64,000 nucleotides of DNA from Meandrina meandrites (Eukaryota > Cnidaria > Anthozoa > Scleractinia > Meandrinidae): positions 18,206,362 through 18,270,361 of the forward strand of contig OY855910.1 of NCBI GenBank assembly GCA_963693305.1, written 5' to 3'. Positions within the stretch are counted from its first letter, which is position 1. The number at the start of each line of letters is the position of its first letter. Below are positions 52,781 through 63,629 of the stretch, one piece after another. A program made the translations under genes and the position numbers. The notes under the pieces are model-generated. The model had not been told where the DNA came from, did not search any database, and saw only the letters and a program-made list of their open reading frames with translations.

Positions 52781-53032
52781 ATTTAAAAATTAAACGAGAC
52801 TTACCTGAAAGTTGAAGTTTGATTGTAATTCTACCGAGTTACAGAATGCTGAGAGATTACATGCCCATGCTCCCTACCCACCCGTTGGCTGTTGGGTAAC
52901 ACGCACATTCAGTTCTTTAAAGCCTGATTGGCGCATGCGCTTGCTATCTCATGTAATCTCTCAGCATTCTGTAACTCGGTAGAATTACAATCAAACTTCA
53001 ACTTTCAGGTAAGTCTCGTTTAATTTTTAAAT
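52781..53032. repeat. Palindrome with 83-bp arms related to the DIRS ends
   Basis: 52781-52863 and 52950-53032 are perfect or near-perfect inverted copies around an 86-bp spacer. Inside the arms, ACAGAATGCTGAGAGATTAC resembles the DIRS terminus (ACCATGCTGAGAGATTCC). The spacer holds GATTGGCGCATGCGCTTGCT, which complements 48324-48343. It is either the complementary region DIRS elements need to close their circle or the relic of a second, diverged DIRS copy. Confidence 0.75.
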
Positions 53033-53190
53033 TACTGCTAATAAGTCATCAAATTCTCCCAATTGGTTCTTAAAACTTTAGGCATACCAGTAAGGAGAGT
53101 TTGTATGTTCACCCAGAAAATCATGAAATGTTCAAATTACCAGCTTCTTCAGATGAAGCACAGCATGAAAACATGAATTTACACATTTTT

Positions 53191-53540
53191 ACCGCTTCCG
53201 TAAAGACTCGTAAATAAATGGCCTTTTCTTTACGGACAAGTTTCGCATACCGTAACGATGCGTAAATGCAGAAAACGCGTAAAGAATGTTCGTAAAGGAT
53301 AACGATCTATATGGATATAATTCAAGCTAATTTACTACGTTCTATTGAGAGAAATACTAAGGAAGTGAAACAACATCCGTCTTAAGTAGATTAAAAGTTG
53401 TTTTGATCAGCTTCATTGTTAACACTTTACGCGTCTTTATCATTCTTTACGCTTCTTTACGCACAACTTTACGCGCTTTTTATTTCTTTAAGAACCTTAC
53501 TAGTTCTTTAAGGCCATTCGATTTTCTGTACGCACAATTA
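53191..53540. repeat. CTTTACG / CGTAAAG-rich cluster 1
   Basis: The word CGTAAAG or its complement CTTTACG (and one-base variants) recurs about ten times on both strands. A second cluster with the same words is at 57700-58150. Confidence 0.6.
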
Positions 53541-54713
53541 AACTACTTTTAAATGTCTTTCTGAATATGTATAAGATTTTTTTCTTTTATATGGCCATAA
53601 ACTGTCCGCTGTAATTACCTTTTTAACGCACCTTTAGCATTAAAACACAGGGAGTTGTCATATGACGAGAGTTAACTGTTTTTTTTACAATGGTGCCTGC
53701 AATGATATATGCAAGCATGCTGCTTTTACAGTTAGCCTTTCCAATTTTAAGATTCGACTGTCAAGGTTTCTTGCATTGGCCTAGCCTCCGGCAGCGGTTT
53801 ATCCTAAAAACCGATCCACGTACACTTCCCGAAATCTATATTTCTCGCTTGTTTGCATGTGAAAACACATCTTATCTTTTAAATAAAACAGTGTTCCGTT
53901 CAATTTGTAGACACTATTACAAAAATCCAGGGAGTTGTTACCGTGAAGCTCAAAAACATTCTATGAGTCTTTCATTGACTTTTCATGCGAGGCTTGCGAG
54001 CCGCCGAGCGATTTATCTGTCCCTCGGAGACTGGGCTCCGTTATACGCCGCTATCAACGGTCAGTGGGTTTACGCGTGTTTGAAATTGGCGTCCATTTTG
54101 AAAGTGACGATGATTCACAACTTGGACAACGATCCACTTCGAAGTCTTCTTTTCTGTTGTTGTTGATCTTAGTTTATCGAAAACTTGTCCTAAAATATAA
54201 TGCAAGCCTTCGGACAAGAAAGAGGTTGAAATGGAATGTGTGGTGGACGCGTACATTGTTCCATTCCTCAGATAACTCCACGACTTCGAGTCGACAACAG
54301 GAACAATTCAACACTAAATAGGTGAGTAGGTTTTCTCTTTTTCTCTCTTAAGCTATGTATAATGTCTTACCTTTTCTATGCTGTACATCCCTTTTAGAAC
54401 ATATTTCTTTACACGTTAGATCTGAGCAATAATTTTACTTATCATGTTCGAATCCCCAGGAGTTCATGACAAACAAATTATTGCAATAAACATTCACTCA
54501 TAATTCACCCATAATATTTGAAGTGTGTTGGACTTTTTCATTCAAACTGAAAATGTGATAAATAATATTATACGTCCAGGGTTACATGCATGCATTATTA
54601 AATACATTTTGTAAAACGGTCACACTTTCAATGTTCTCCACCCTTGGATGAAACCACTGGCACTGGTAAATTTAAATCAAACAATATTCATTTGAAATCT
54701 TGGTTGATCATCA
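53541..54713. other. No convincing gene; one unassigned open frame
   Basis: A frame at 53690-54166 (158 codons) starts with a hydrophobic segment (ICASMLLLQLAFPIL-like) that could be a signal or a membrane piece. I find no family, and the codon pattern is not persuasive. The rest is AT-rich. Confidence 0.3.
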
Positions 54714-54715
54714 AA

Positions 54716-55006
54716 GGAGGCAACGTGACCTAGTGGTTAGGGTGCTGGACTTGTAATCTGGAGGTCCCGGGTTCAAATCCTCCTCCCTGCCACTAGATGG
54801 ATTTGTCTTCGGTGCTCCCGAATTTAACTCCTCCATGCTTTGTAAATAGCCAGCTGGTCAGTCTCCTACCAGTTGGAATTTTGAACAAATTTCAGTTCTA
54901 TTTGTAACATTTGTTTGCTTATTTACAGTGTCCACAATTACTACAACAGTGCTAAATACCCTGACACTTAAATAAAGTGATTTATTTTTATTTTTTATTA
55001 TGGTCA
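54716..55006 (+). mobile_element. tRNA-derived SINE
   Basis: The head is tRNA-like: TGACCTAGTGGTTAGGGTG (box A region), an anticodon-like loop ACTTGTAAT (TGT, Thr-like) and GGTTCAAATCC (box B), ending TGCCA at 54792. The acceptor stem does not pair well, so it is not a functional tRNA. A body of about 170 bases follows, including TTTGTAAATAGCCAGCTGGT, and the element ends in AATAAAGTGATTTATTTTTA. Transcription would be by RNA polymerase III from boxes A and B. The body resembles SINEs I recall from corals, but the family name is not certain. Confidence 0.7.
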
Positions 55007-55189
55007 ATTGATAAACAGGTAGTTGACAGCAATCAATGAATATCAATGAAGCAACAAAATTATTATGAGCTCAATTGCTTTTGATTGCTGAAAGAAAATC
55101 ATAAGGCATGGATACAGATTAAAGCTGGGAGCTGGGTAGATGGGAATACACTGGTTGTTTGTTGCATGAATCTTAAGGTCTCTGCACAC

Positions 55190-55685
55190 GTGGGGACGTC
55201 ACAGGGACACATCGCAACAACATGTACATGTAGAAGCGACAAAATCATGTGTTGTTCACACTGAGGGGACGTGGAGCAGGGACATGTACACCTGTAGCAG
55301 CAACATAATCACAATGTGTACACACAAGGAAATGTAGCTACAGGGGCATGTCGCAACAACTTGTCCCCTCATGTTTGCCGATTATTTTTGGCATTAGCAA
55401 CATGATCTTTGAAGCTGTTTTTTCCCTGCGACATGTTGCACAAAATTTAACTCCTTAAACTTTGTGCAACATGTCACAGGGACAAACTGTTAGGAATTCC
55501 TGTTCCATGTGCCAAAATTATCAGCACACACAAGGGGATGTGTTGCTGCCACATGTCCCTGGGGTATGTCCCCACTACAGTTATTTGTGTGTGTACACAT
55601 TTTGATTTTGTTGCTGTCCCCACTAAATTTCCTCTCAGTGTGAGCAACACATGATTTTGTTGCTGCGATATGTCCCTTCGTCTTA
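55190..55685. repeat. Palindromic fold-back element
   Basis: The sequence is a degenerate palindrome centred near 55452, where GACATGTTGCACAAA pairs with TTTGTGCAACATGTC. Outer arms pair GGGACACATCGCAACAAC (left) with GTTGCTGCGATATGTCCC (right), and ATCATGTGTTGTTCACACTG with its near-complement. TGTTGC/GCAACA recurs through both arms. About 500 bp, no coding capacity; probably a MITE. Confidence 0.7.
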
Positions 55686-55689
55686 AATT

Positions 55690-56478
55690 AAGTCATAAAT
55701 CGACTGATTTGTGAATAATAACAAATTCACTTTATCAATTCTGACTCTTACTCAGAGTGCATTGTTTTAGCAATATGGAAATTGCAGTTTTCTTATTACA
55801 TTTTACACACTTATTACATTTGTATCATGCAAGACCAGTTCCTGATTACAACTTTTTGTTACACACTACAATTTAAGGGACCACTGTCAGCCACACCTAC
55901 AAGGATTTTGGTATTATATTTTCTGTGGAGTGTGTCTAAACAAAACAGATCACTTCGAAACTACATGTACTTAAGGTAATTAAGCAAACTTCCAGTAGTA
56001 CAACTTACAGTACATGTGCAGCAATGCAATAAGATTTTGCTTTTTTGCAGTTTTCATAATTTTGATGGCACCCAAAGTGGCAGAGGCTGACTAGGGTCCT
56101 TTAATAAGAAAGCTTACCACTCTGGGAACAATGCATGCCCAATGGTAATATTAATGTCAAAGTAACTGTTTTGATTCAAGTACTGAGTAAATGGAACAGC
56201 AAATATTGGTAAGAATTCTTATTTTGCTAATTGGCTTAATGGATGAGGAAAGTGCTTATAATATAACAATGGAGTTGATGTTAATAATTGTCTCACAAAC
56301 ATCTAATCTGACACTGTGATTGAATTATTATTTTTTCTTCATTTAATAGAAATTGAAAAGGCATCACTCTGCATATAAAATGTTGAAGTACATGATGACA
56401 CCAAAAGAAAGACACTGCAGCTATGGTTGCTATTGTGAGACTACTGTATCTTCATCGACTACATAAGTGGGAGGTCTA
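55690..56478. other. No gene seen
   Basis: AT-rich spacer. The frame 55782-55979 has no recognisable feature. Confidence 0.45.
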
Positions 56479-57105
56479 ACCATCAACATCTCATGGTTTT
56501 GTCATTGCCCTTGCATATGGCATTAGAATGTTTCCGTGGGTGTAAGACTGGCCCTCTCCTATGGTAGCTGCATGGTAACATGTCTCATTGTTTTTTTCTG
56601 TCTGTCTCACCCATAATGAAGACCACTCATGGAGAGTAAAGTTTCTACGAGTTAAATGAGTCATTAGTCAAGGTGATTTTTACACAAAGTAGGTTATTAT
56701 CTTTTTAACCATGGTTTCCCTTTATGCAAGTTAGCTTAGAAGTTAGAAGCACTCTACTTTGCTTATGGTTGGTTCTATCCCGGTTTGCTTGCGGTTAGTT
56801 GCACTCCAGTTTCACTTTGCTTGCGGTTAGTTCCTCTCTGGTTTACTTGCCCCTTTGTTCACTTAGGTTTGCTTGCGGCTACACATGTAGTTCCACTCTA
56901 GTTTACTTGCAGTTAGCATTCATTTAATGTTGGACTCATAGTCATTGACTCATTTGACTCATAGAAACTTTACTCTCCATGAGTGATCTTCATTATGGGT
57001 GAGACAGACAAAAAAAATAATGAGACATGTTACTATGCAGCTTCCATGGGAGAGGGCCAGTCTTCAAAATGCAAGGGCACTGACAAAACTTTTAGATGTT
57101 GATGG
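56479..57105. repeat. Fold-back element with 170-190-bp arms and a repetitive loop
   Basis: 56479-56668 pairs with 56941-57105, for example ACTCTCCATGAGTG in one arm against CACTCATGGAGAGT in the other. The 270-base loop contains four or five copies of a GTTTGCTTGCGGTTAGTTCC-like unit. Non-autonomous, no coding capacity. Confidence 0.75.
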
Positions 57106-57695
57106 TAAGTCAGAGAGGCCTGCAACTGCTGGCCCACTTTGGACCTGTAAGGAACATCACAACAGAGAAGAAACTAATGTGGACATAATTAGAATTTACA
57201 CCAAAATAGTATTGTGCTTCTCTAATCTGCATAGTGATAATAACTGTCACTTTTACCTTAGTTTCTCTTAAGCGTACACAGCTGAAAATTCAGTGAACTT
57301 ATTACCTGGACACTAAGAAAATGTATAATTGCCAAAGGAAATATTTTACAGAACAGAAACAATAATTATTTCGTGTTCACATGCAGGCACTTAAACCAAA
57401 CAACCTTGAACAATGGAAACAACGAATACAAACTTAACTGAACAGGCAGGTTTTTTTCTGGTATTTTTAGTGTAAATCCACTTTTATTTACAATCAGTGA
57501 TGAGTTAAAAAATCAAACTACATGTGCAGTGCAGAGTAAAAATCATTCCTATACAGCTGTGGCTAAACGTTTATTCTTGAAATAACTCACATGTATGTTT
57601 CGCTTTGAGTTATGACAATAAAATAAATTGCAAGGTATTAAACATGTATTATTGTTCTTGTTGGGGCTAGGTCAGTCCTTGGGAGTCATACGTAA
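57106..57695. other. No gene seen
   Basis: AT-rich; the frame 56999-57271 belongs to the fold-back arm and its flank and is not a gene. Confidence 0.4.
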
Positions 57696-57699
57696 ATTT

Positions 57700-58150
57700 T
57701 ATCCCAGTTTACGGAAGCTGAAAATATCGCAAACGTTCTGAATAGGCCTTTTACGGTGTGCGTTAAGGAACTGTAGCGTATTATGTGGATGTTGACACAA
57801 ACCTGCATTTGTAATAGTCGGATTACCAAAGGGGAGACATTGCCGAAGAATACTGAAAAATACAACGTCAACGGGCTTTTAAATACTGCCCATTTAAGAT
57901 AGTTTAATAACACATAAAGATCCCCTTTCTGATCTTTTTTCAGTCGCCGTAAAATATCGTTAACGTTCTCTTTACGATTTTTTACAATGTGCATAAAGAT
58001 GCGTTTAAAGTCTACCTACGGAATCTTTACGCACTATCGTTTTCAGTGCGTAAAGACGTTCTTTACAAAAGTGTAAAGAGGTTCGTTAAGATGCGTAAAG
58101 AGGATCTTAACGCTTTCTTTACAGCATCGTTACGGAATCGTAAATTTAAG
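57700..58150. repeat. CTTTACG / CGTAAAG-rich cluster 2
   Basis: More than a dozen copies of CGTAAAG, CTTTACG or one-base variants (for example TCTTTACGCACTATCG, GTGCGTAAAGACG), on both strands. GATGCGTAAAG and TAACG are shared with cluster 1, 4.5 kb upstream. The open frames here (57994-57686 minus, 57989-58270 plus) arise from the repeat. Confidence 0.6.
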
Positions 58151-58984
58151 ATTTCATGCTGTGAAGAAGAAGCTGGTAATTTGCACATTTCATTAATTCC
58201 TGGGTCAACATACAAACTCTCCTTACTGATATGTTTAAATCTCTCAGAACCAGTTGGGAGAATTTGCTGATGTATAAGAGTAAGAGTATATATGAGTAAG
58301 ACAGTTTTGTACATTGATCACTGTGTATAAAAGTATGTTGCACTTTGTTGAAATTATCATGTACCACATTCCCTTGATTGAGCACTCCTTGAATAATTGC
58401 CTTCATATTTAGAATCATGAAATTTAAAATTTTAACTCATGCCCATTCTTATTTAAATGTCTGAAGTAAGAAAAGGGGGAAAATTACTCACCTCCGGTTT
58501 ATTCTTGTCACAAATACTCCTATAATTTATCTAAAGCTGGATCAACATGGATGTTGAAAAGGGAGAACCATGTGCTTAATCAAGGAAATATGGTATGTAC
58601 GTAATTATTCAGTACGTTAAATTTACAATTAAAAGAATTGGTAAATTATGATGGTATCAAATCATGTATTAAAATTTCGATGAAAAGTAAGTTGAACTGA
58701 ATATAATGTAATGTGTATTGTGCTTCATTAGAAGATGCTTGAAATTTGAGTCTGAAGGTGACTAGCTGCTGTTTTGATTATTTTTTTGTTATACGAATGT
58801 GACAACTCCAGCACTCCTAGTTATACTGTGTACCCTTGGTGGTGGCATTTTGCTGTCATACGTGCCCAGTGTCTTGCTAACCACTACTGAACATGCAGTA
58901 AAAGCTAGTGGAAGTTAAAAATGTGGCCGGCATACAAACATGCATGGAAATAATATCATTGAAAATCTTTTGCATAAAAATGTG
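58151..58984. other. No gene seen
   Basis: AT-rich spacer with no supported feature. Confidence 0.4.
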
Positions 58985-59205
58985 CAATTTAAGACCCCAA
59001 AAATTCCCAAATAGAACTTGAAAAACCCAAGTTCCAAATCTCTTTTTTCATAACAATCAATTCCCAAATTTGGTAAAAATCTTTATTGGGATTTAAAAAA
59101 TACCCAAGTTTTCTGTTTGGGAATTGTCTCACTTTTCCAAGTTTGGGATTTTCTTGGGTATTTAGAAAATACCCAAGAAAATTCCCAAGTTGGGAACTAA
59201 TCATT
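58985..59205. repeat. TTCCCAA / TTGGGA dispersed repeat, second copy
   Basis: TTCCCAA, TACCCAAG, CTTGGG and TTGGGA recur at least ten times in both orientations. The 20720-20870 stretch has the same make-up, so the two are probably members of one MITE-like family. Confidence 0.6.
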
Positions 59206-59453
59206 TTTTCCTGTGCGCTGAGACTAGAGACTTCCATTGCTTCCTTTCCATGGTTGCCTTCTCAATACTGTGTATTGTCCTAATGTGTTTTTTCTACGCT
59301 TGTTATTTTGGGGGGTTGTTTTGTTGTTCGCAATTTCTTTTAGCCTTGTTCTTACCTGCTTTAACCAAAAATGTTCTTATTTTGCCAACTCAGTATTTAG
59401 GCCAAAACATGGATGCTTAACTCCCATGCCAATGCTTATCTCGAAGAATTCCC

Positions 59454-59557
59454 TTCATTCATTCATTCATTCATTCATTCATTCATTCATTCATTCATTC
59501 ATTCATTCATTCATTCATTCATTCATTCATTCATTCATTCATTCATTCATTCATTCA
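59454..59557. repeat. (TTCA)n microsatellite
   Basis: About 26 uninterrupted TTCA units over 104 bases. It creates a His-Ser-Phe-Ile repeat in a spurious open frame at 59237-59638. Confidence 0.95.
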
Positions 59558-59939
59558 CAAATGACTTCACACCCAAATTTTAGCAGTAAGTGCCAATCAC
59601 TCAATGTGAAGAGGCTAAACAAGTCAATTACATGGTGATAGATCTTTACATGGTTGCATAACCAGAAAATTTAATTCGGGCTTTTACAAGAAACTCGCAG
59701 CACTACAGAATGAATTCTATTCTGGGAAGCAGAATAGGACAGGAAAGCCTTTTTCAGTCATAGCACTTAACATAGTAAAGCTGTCATGACACTTGTCAAG
59801 CCAAACATAGACCTAGAAAGTCAAAAATTGCATATCTGACAAAAGCGGCAGATTCATTAACTGCGCGGCCATGGGTTCTGCCCATTTTCGTTTTTTTGTC
59901 GGTGACCAGACCCAAACCTCCCCTTGGCCAAATCACGAT

Positions 59940-61210
59940 CGGGACTGAATCACGCAACCTGGGATGCTTATTCGCCAAATGCTGTTGGAACAATGATGTA
60001 CGGGAAATGTTACAGATATTGTGCTCTTAATTGTGTATAAAATATTTTTTTCGTTTCGTCTTATCAAAGCGTTGGATTGAAATGGAATATTAGATTTCCT
60101 AAAAAAAAGTATTACGTCAGTCAAAGAATGCGCTGACCTTGCAGCTTTCACTTTCGCTACGTGACAAATTGTGTTTACATGGCATGTTTATTTCGCCAGA
60201 AGCGACGGTCATTGCAGTCAAACCAGCTCAAGCATTTCTATCGAGGGTGAATAATGAATTTATTTCTAAAAATTTGATTTCATTCTTCGCTTCAATATTC
60301 CATTCATGAAGAAAATATTTCAATGTTTAAAAGGCGGCTCAATTCAAATCACGAATGTTAAATAGTTTGTTATCTTGCTTCACGAGACGGGCACGTGGGA
60401 ATTTGGCCAAAATTTGCATAATTTCGACTGCAACAAGTCAACCGTCAATTGTCACGCACACTGTTTCTTCATCATTTTGATTTTGTTCGCATTGTTTGTT
60501 TGTTTTAGCAAGTTTATATCGGCAGAAGCGACGGTCATTAATTTATTTGCACTTCTGCGAGTATTTCTTGCGGGTTTAGGCAATTGAAAAGAAATTCTTT
60601 AGCTGTTTCATCGAAGCAAGTTCAAAGATTTAAAGGGAAATAAAATATTTGCTTAAGTAAACAATTGAGCGTGCCCAAACATGCAGGGGTTACGTCATTA
60701 GTAGAGAAAAAACAACAAGCTAAAGATAGCTGGAGACTGAATCACGCAACCTGTGATGTTTATTCGCCAAAAGCTGTTGAAACATGAATGTACGGAAAAT
60801 GTTGCGGATATTGTTTTCTTTATTGTGTATAAAGTATATTTTCTTTTGGTTTTATGGAAGCGTTCGATTCAAAGCGAATGTTGAATACACTGAAAAGGGT
60901 ATTTGGTCAGCCATGGAATGCGCTGATGTTGCAGGTTTCACTTTCGTTACGTGACAAATAACATTGTGTTTCATTTGCATGTTTATGTCGGCAGAAGCGA
61001 CGGTCATTAATTTAATTTGTTTCCTCTTCTGCGAGTATTTCTTGTGGGTTTAGGCAATCGAAGTGAATTCTTTGGCTATTTCCTTGAAGTGAGTTCAAAT
61101 ATTTGAAAGGAAATGAAATATTTGCTTAAGTAAACAATTGAGCGTGCTCGAACGTGCAGGGGCTACGTCATTAGAAGGGAAAAAACCCCAAGCTAATGAT
61201 AGCCGGGCAC
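59940..61210. repeat. Tandemly duplicated non-coding unit
   Basis: GACTGAATCACGCAACCTG occurs at about 59942 and 60735. AGAAGCGACGGTCATT occurs at about 60199, 60524 and 60993. AAATATTTGCTTAAGTAAAC followed by CAGGGGTTACGTCATTAG (or GGGGCTACG) occurs at about 60643 and 61119. The order is the same in each copy, so two complete units and parts of a third lie head to tail. Copies differ by roughly 10-15% by eye. No coding frame survives in both. Confidence 0.7.
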
Positions 61211-62455
61211 AACGTAAACCTTGGATTGTGTGACTAACGTGACTACTTTGCTAGTCCTTTACTCATAATACAAACGGATTAAATTTAACCGTGACTTTTG
61301 AGAAAGAAAGCTGTTAATTAGCCAAAAATATAAGCGCGGTTTTAAGTTGCTATAGCAACTTCTTGTTATTCTTGATCTAATCATTGCACATTATACTTGT
61401 ATATATTTATTCCCCATGCTAATCAACAACTATCCTTTTTCAAAGATCTCAGAACCGACTTGCTAATTATGTGCAAGAAAATATCACAGCTGCTGGTGAC
61501 TTAAACTGTGCATTGACAGGAAAGGATAAAAGGGGGGACAAACAGTTCTGAAAGAATTGCATGTAATCAAAGAAATCAAACATTTCATTAAACTGTAAAA
61601 TTTGTAGGTGTTTGCGAGACCTCAAAGCAACGTTAATTATTCCCATAAAATTTTTTCTGGCAACACTGTAGAGTCTGAGTCAGCATTTTTGTGTCAGCAC
61701 TGTGCAAAGTTTGAAACACACCATTGATTATTCACAACATAGCCATACGTATAAATTATGTTTGGTAACCTACATCTGTACATGTATGTGCGAGCTGAGG
61801 AATGTTGACATCAGTAATAGCTGGAACAATTTTCTACAGATGCTGATAAGAGGAATACACAAACAGCACTAAAAGTGGCACATTGAAGGATTCCATTGTA
61901 ATTTATTTCTTGTATCTGCTTGAATTGAGGAGTATTGTTATCATCTTCATTACATTTTGTTTGTTTTATGTTCCTCACTATATTGCAAATACAGACAATT
62001 GAAATCGATGCCCAGGAATATGCAAGGGTATCATCAAATGAATACAAGAGATACAGCATTTTCGCCTTTCAATCACTGTGATCAATTCAATTAATTCTGA
62101 AGGTAAATAGGTTGGCAACTGAAGATCACGTCCCTGAAATCCAGCAAAGTTCAACACAGATGCCACATAGAAAGTGCAACTGAAGATTTTGTCGCTGACA
62201 ACGCCCATGTCATGTGGAAAGTTGACCCCTTTCGCAGCTGAAGATCACTCTGTCTGCGATATCCAGCAAAGCACAGGACCTGTTCAATTTTCGAGGTCAA
62301 ACCCTTTTGTAGCTAAACCTGGTGTCGACGAAAAGCACCAAAGTATGATGTGATGTTCTTTGGAAACAGAACAAATTGACTGAATTGTTGCTGCCCACGT
62401 TGACTTTGACTGAATTTGCTGGCGATCGTTTAGAGTATTCCCCGTTTATTAGAAA
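61211..62455. other. No convincing gene
   Basis: AT-rich. Between 62100 and 62330 the phrases CAACTGAAGAT and ATCCAGCAAAG recur two or three times, a minor local repeat. Confidence 0.4.
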
Positions 62456-63141
62456 TTTTGAATCACGCATGGAGGCTTAAATCAGCGTGAACAATGCCCG
62501 TTTACAATACTTGGAGCGATACTTGTAAGAATGTTTTGACCTGGATAGACACAGTGGTTACTTAGGGGCTAAGAAGCTGTTAAAAGACAAAAATGGTGAC
62601 CCTCACAAGGTATTGAACACTTACATTAAGATCAATGGGTGGCCTGACATCGGGGCAGGAGATGAGCCGACGTTACACAGATTCTCCACCTTTCCCACAC
62701 AGTGTCAGAGTGCTATTTTAAGTCTAATGTTCCTATCCATCCTCAGCCATCCACACAACTTGCAGAGTATGGTTACAAAGCTTCCATTTCGGCTTCAAGA
62801 TCAAAGGGGCTGAGAAGTAAACAAGATGAGAGTCTCTAGTGGGGCAATTCCAGCCTTCGACCTGACAATTTTAACAAAAACAGAAGTTCTGGCAAGTCTA
62901 GGACTTTTGGAGACCGTACTCATGACCCATAACACGTTTCTGGTCACGCAACAAGGATAACCGCTGACCGGAAGATTGACTAATGCAACCCTGTCAGCCT
63001 CTGTAAGCTTCGCAGCAAGAACCATGAATTAGATGACTGCCAGGCTTAACAGAAGAAAACCTTGCCAGACAGGAAAGGGTTCCTTAGAGAAAAGGGGTTT
63101 GTTTTTTAGTTTTTCTGCCATGCAGGCACAGGCTATGAATA
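62456..63141 (+). pseudogene. BEL/Pao gag relic, older copy
   Basis: The plus strand reads YSPFIRNFESRMEA, YLGAKKLLKDKNGDPHKVLN, INGWPDIGAGDEPTLHRF, PTQCQSAI and TKLPFRLQDQ. This is the same gag domain as in the BEL element at 10560-11000 (compare LLRRQFGDPFKIANAHI). After stops and shifts it continues with LTNATLSASV and then, near 63020-63110, TLPDRKGFLREKG and a damaged knuckle. At least five lesions are present. It is of a different subfamily from the 8716-15986 copy. A fold-back element begins at its 3' edge. Confidence 0.7.
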
Positions 63142-63629
63142 CTACCGAAACAGATAGAGTGCGAATTCAAAAACATTCGTAACGGTTGTTTTTGGCGCCA
63201 AACGGCAACGATCTGCGTCACGTGGCTTTGCTTGTCAAATGAAAAAGGTGAACCTACACAGTCACATTCCTGAATGTTTCATTCAACATTTGATGAAGCT
63301 TTCGACCATGGCGTTTTCTGTAAACAGCAAAGGCAGGACATTTATATCATGAACACCAATCGATGACAGCCTAAGAGGCAGTATAATCAACACGATTATT
63401 GCTGATGGCGGCAATGCATCATCAGGATTTTTTCCTGGGACCTATACCGATGTTGCGAATCGAAAAGCGCTAACAACGAAGTCAGAACGCAAAGGAATGT
63501 AACCACGTGCGTTTACCTTTTTCATTCAACAAGCAAAGCCACGTGACGCAGATCGTTGCTGTTTGGCGCCAAAAACAACCCTTACGCATGTTTTTGAATT
63601 CGTGCTCTACCTGTTTCGGTAGTAGTTTG
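63142..63629. repeat. Fold-back MITE with about 112-bp arms
   Basis: ACTACCGAAACAGATAGAGTG at the left pairs with CTCTACCTGTTTCGGTAGT at the right. Inside, GTTGTTTTTGGCGCCAAACG pairs with GTTTGGCGCCAAAAACAACC, and GATCTGCGTCACGTGGCTTTG with its complement. Arms 63142-63253 and 63516-63629. It appears to interrupt the BEL gag relic at its zinc-knuckle end. No coding capacity. Confidence 0.75.

Larger units (their letters stand above)
48286..52784 (+). mobile_element. DIRS-type tyrosine-recombinase retrotransposon
   Basis: A 40-bp sequence at 48286-48325 (AAATTCCACCTCGTTACCAT...) is repeated, perfectly inverted, at 52745-52784. Between them lie a gag-like frame, an RT/RNase H frame and an overlapping tyrosine recombinase frame, the layout of DIRS elements. 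These integrate through a circular intermediate, without LTRs or a DDE integrase and usually without target duplication. All three frames are open and long, so this copy may be complete or nearly so. The right end continues into a palindrome (52781-53032). Confidence 0.88.

Noticed and set aside
53191..53540. CRISPR-like array
   Set aside because: Repeated word is only seven bases, spacing is irregular and both orientations occur; the genome is clearly eukaryotic.
53690..54166. 158-codon open frame with a hydrophobic start
   Set aside because: No motif, no splice context and no support beyond length.
54716..54792. Functional tRNA gene (Thr-like anticodon TGT)
   Set aside because: Acceptor stem does not pair and a SINE body and tail follow; better read as a SINE head.
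59237..59638. Open frame with a His-Ser-Phe-Ile repeat
   Set aside because: Produced by the (TTCA)n microsatellite.
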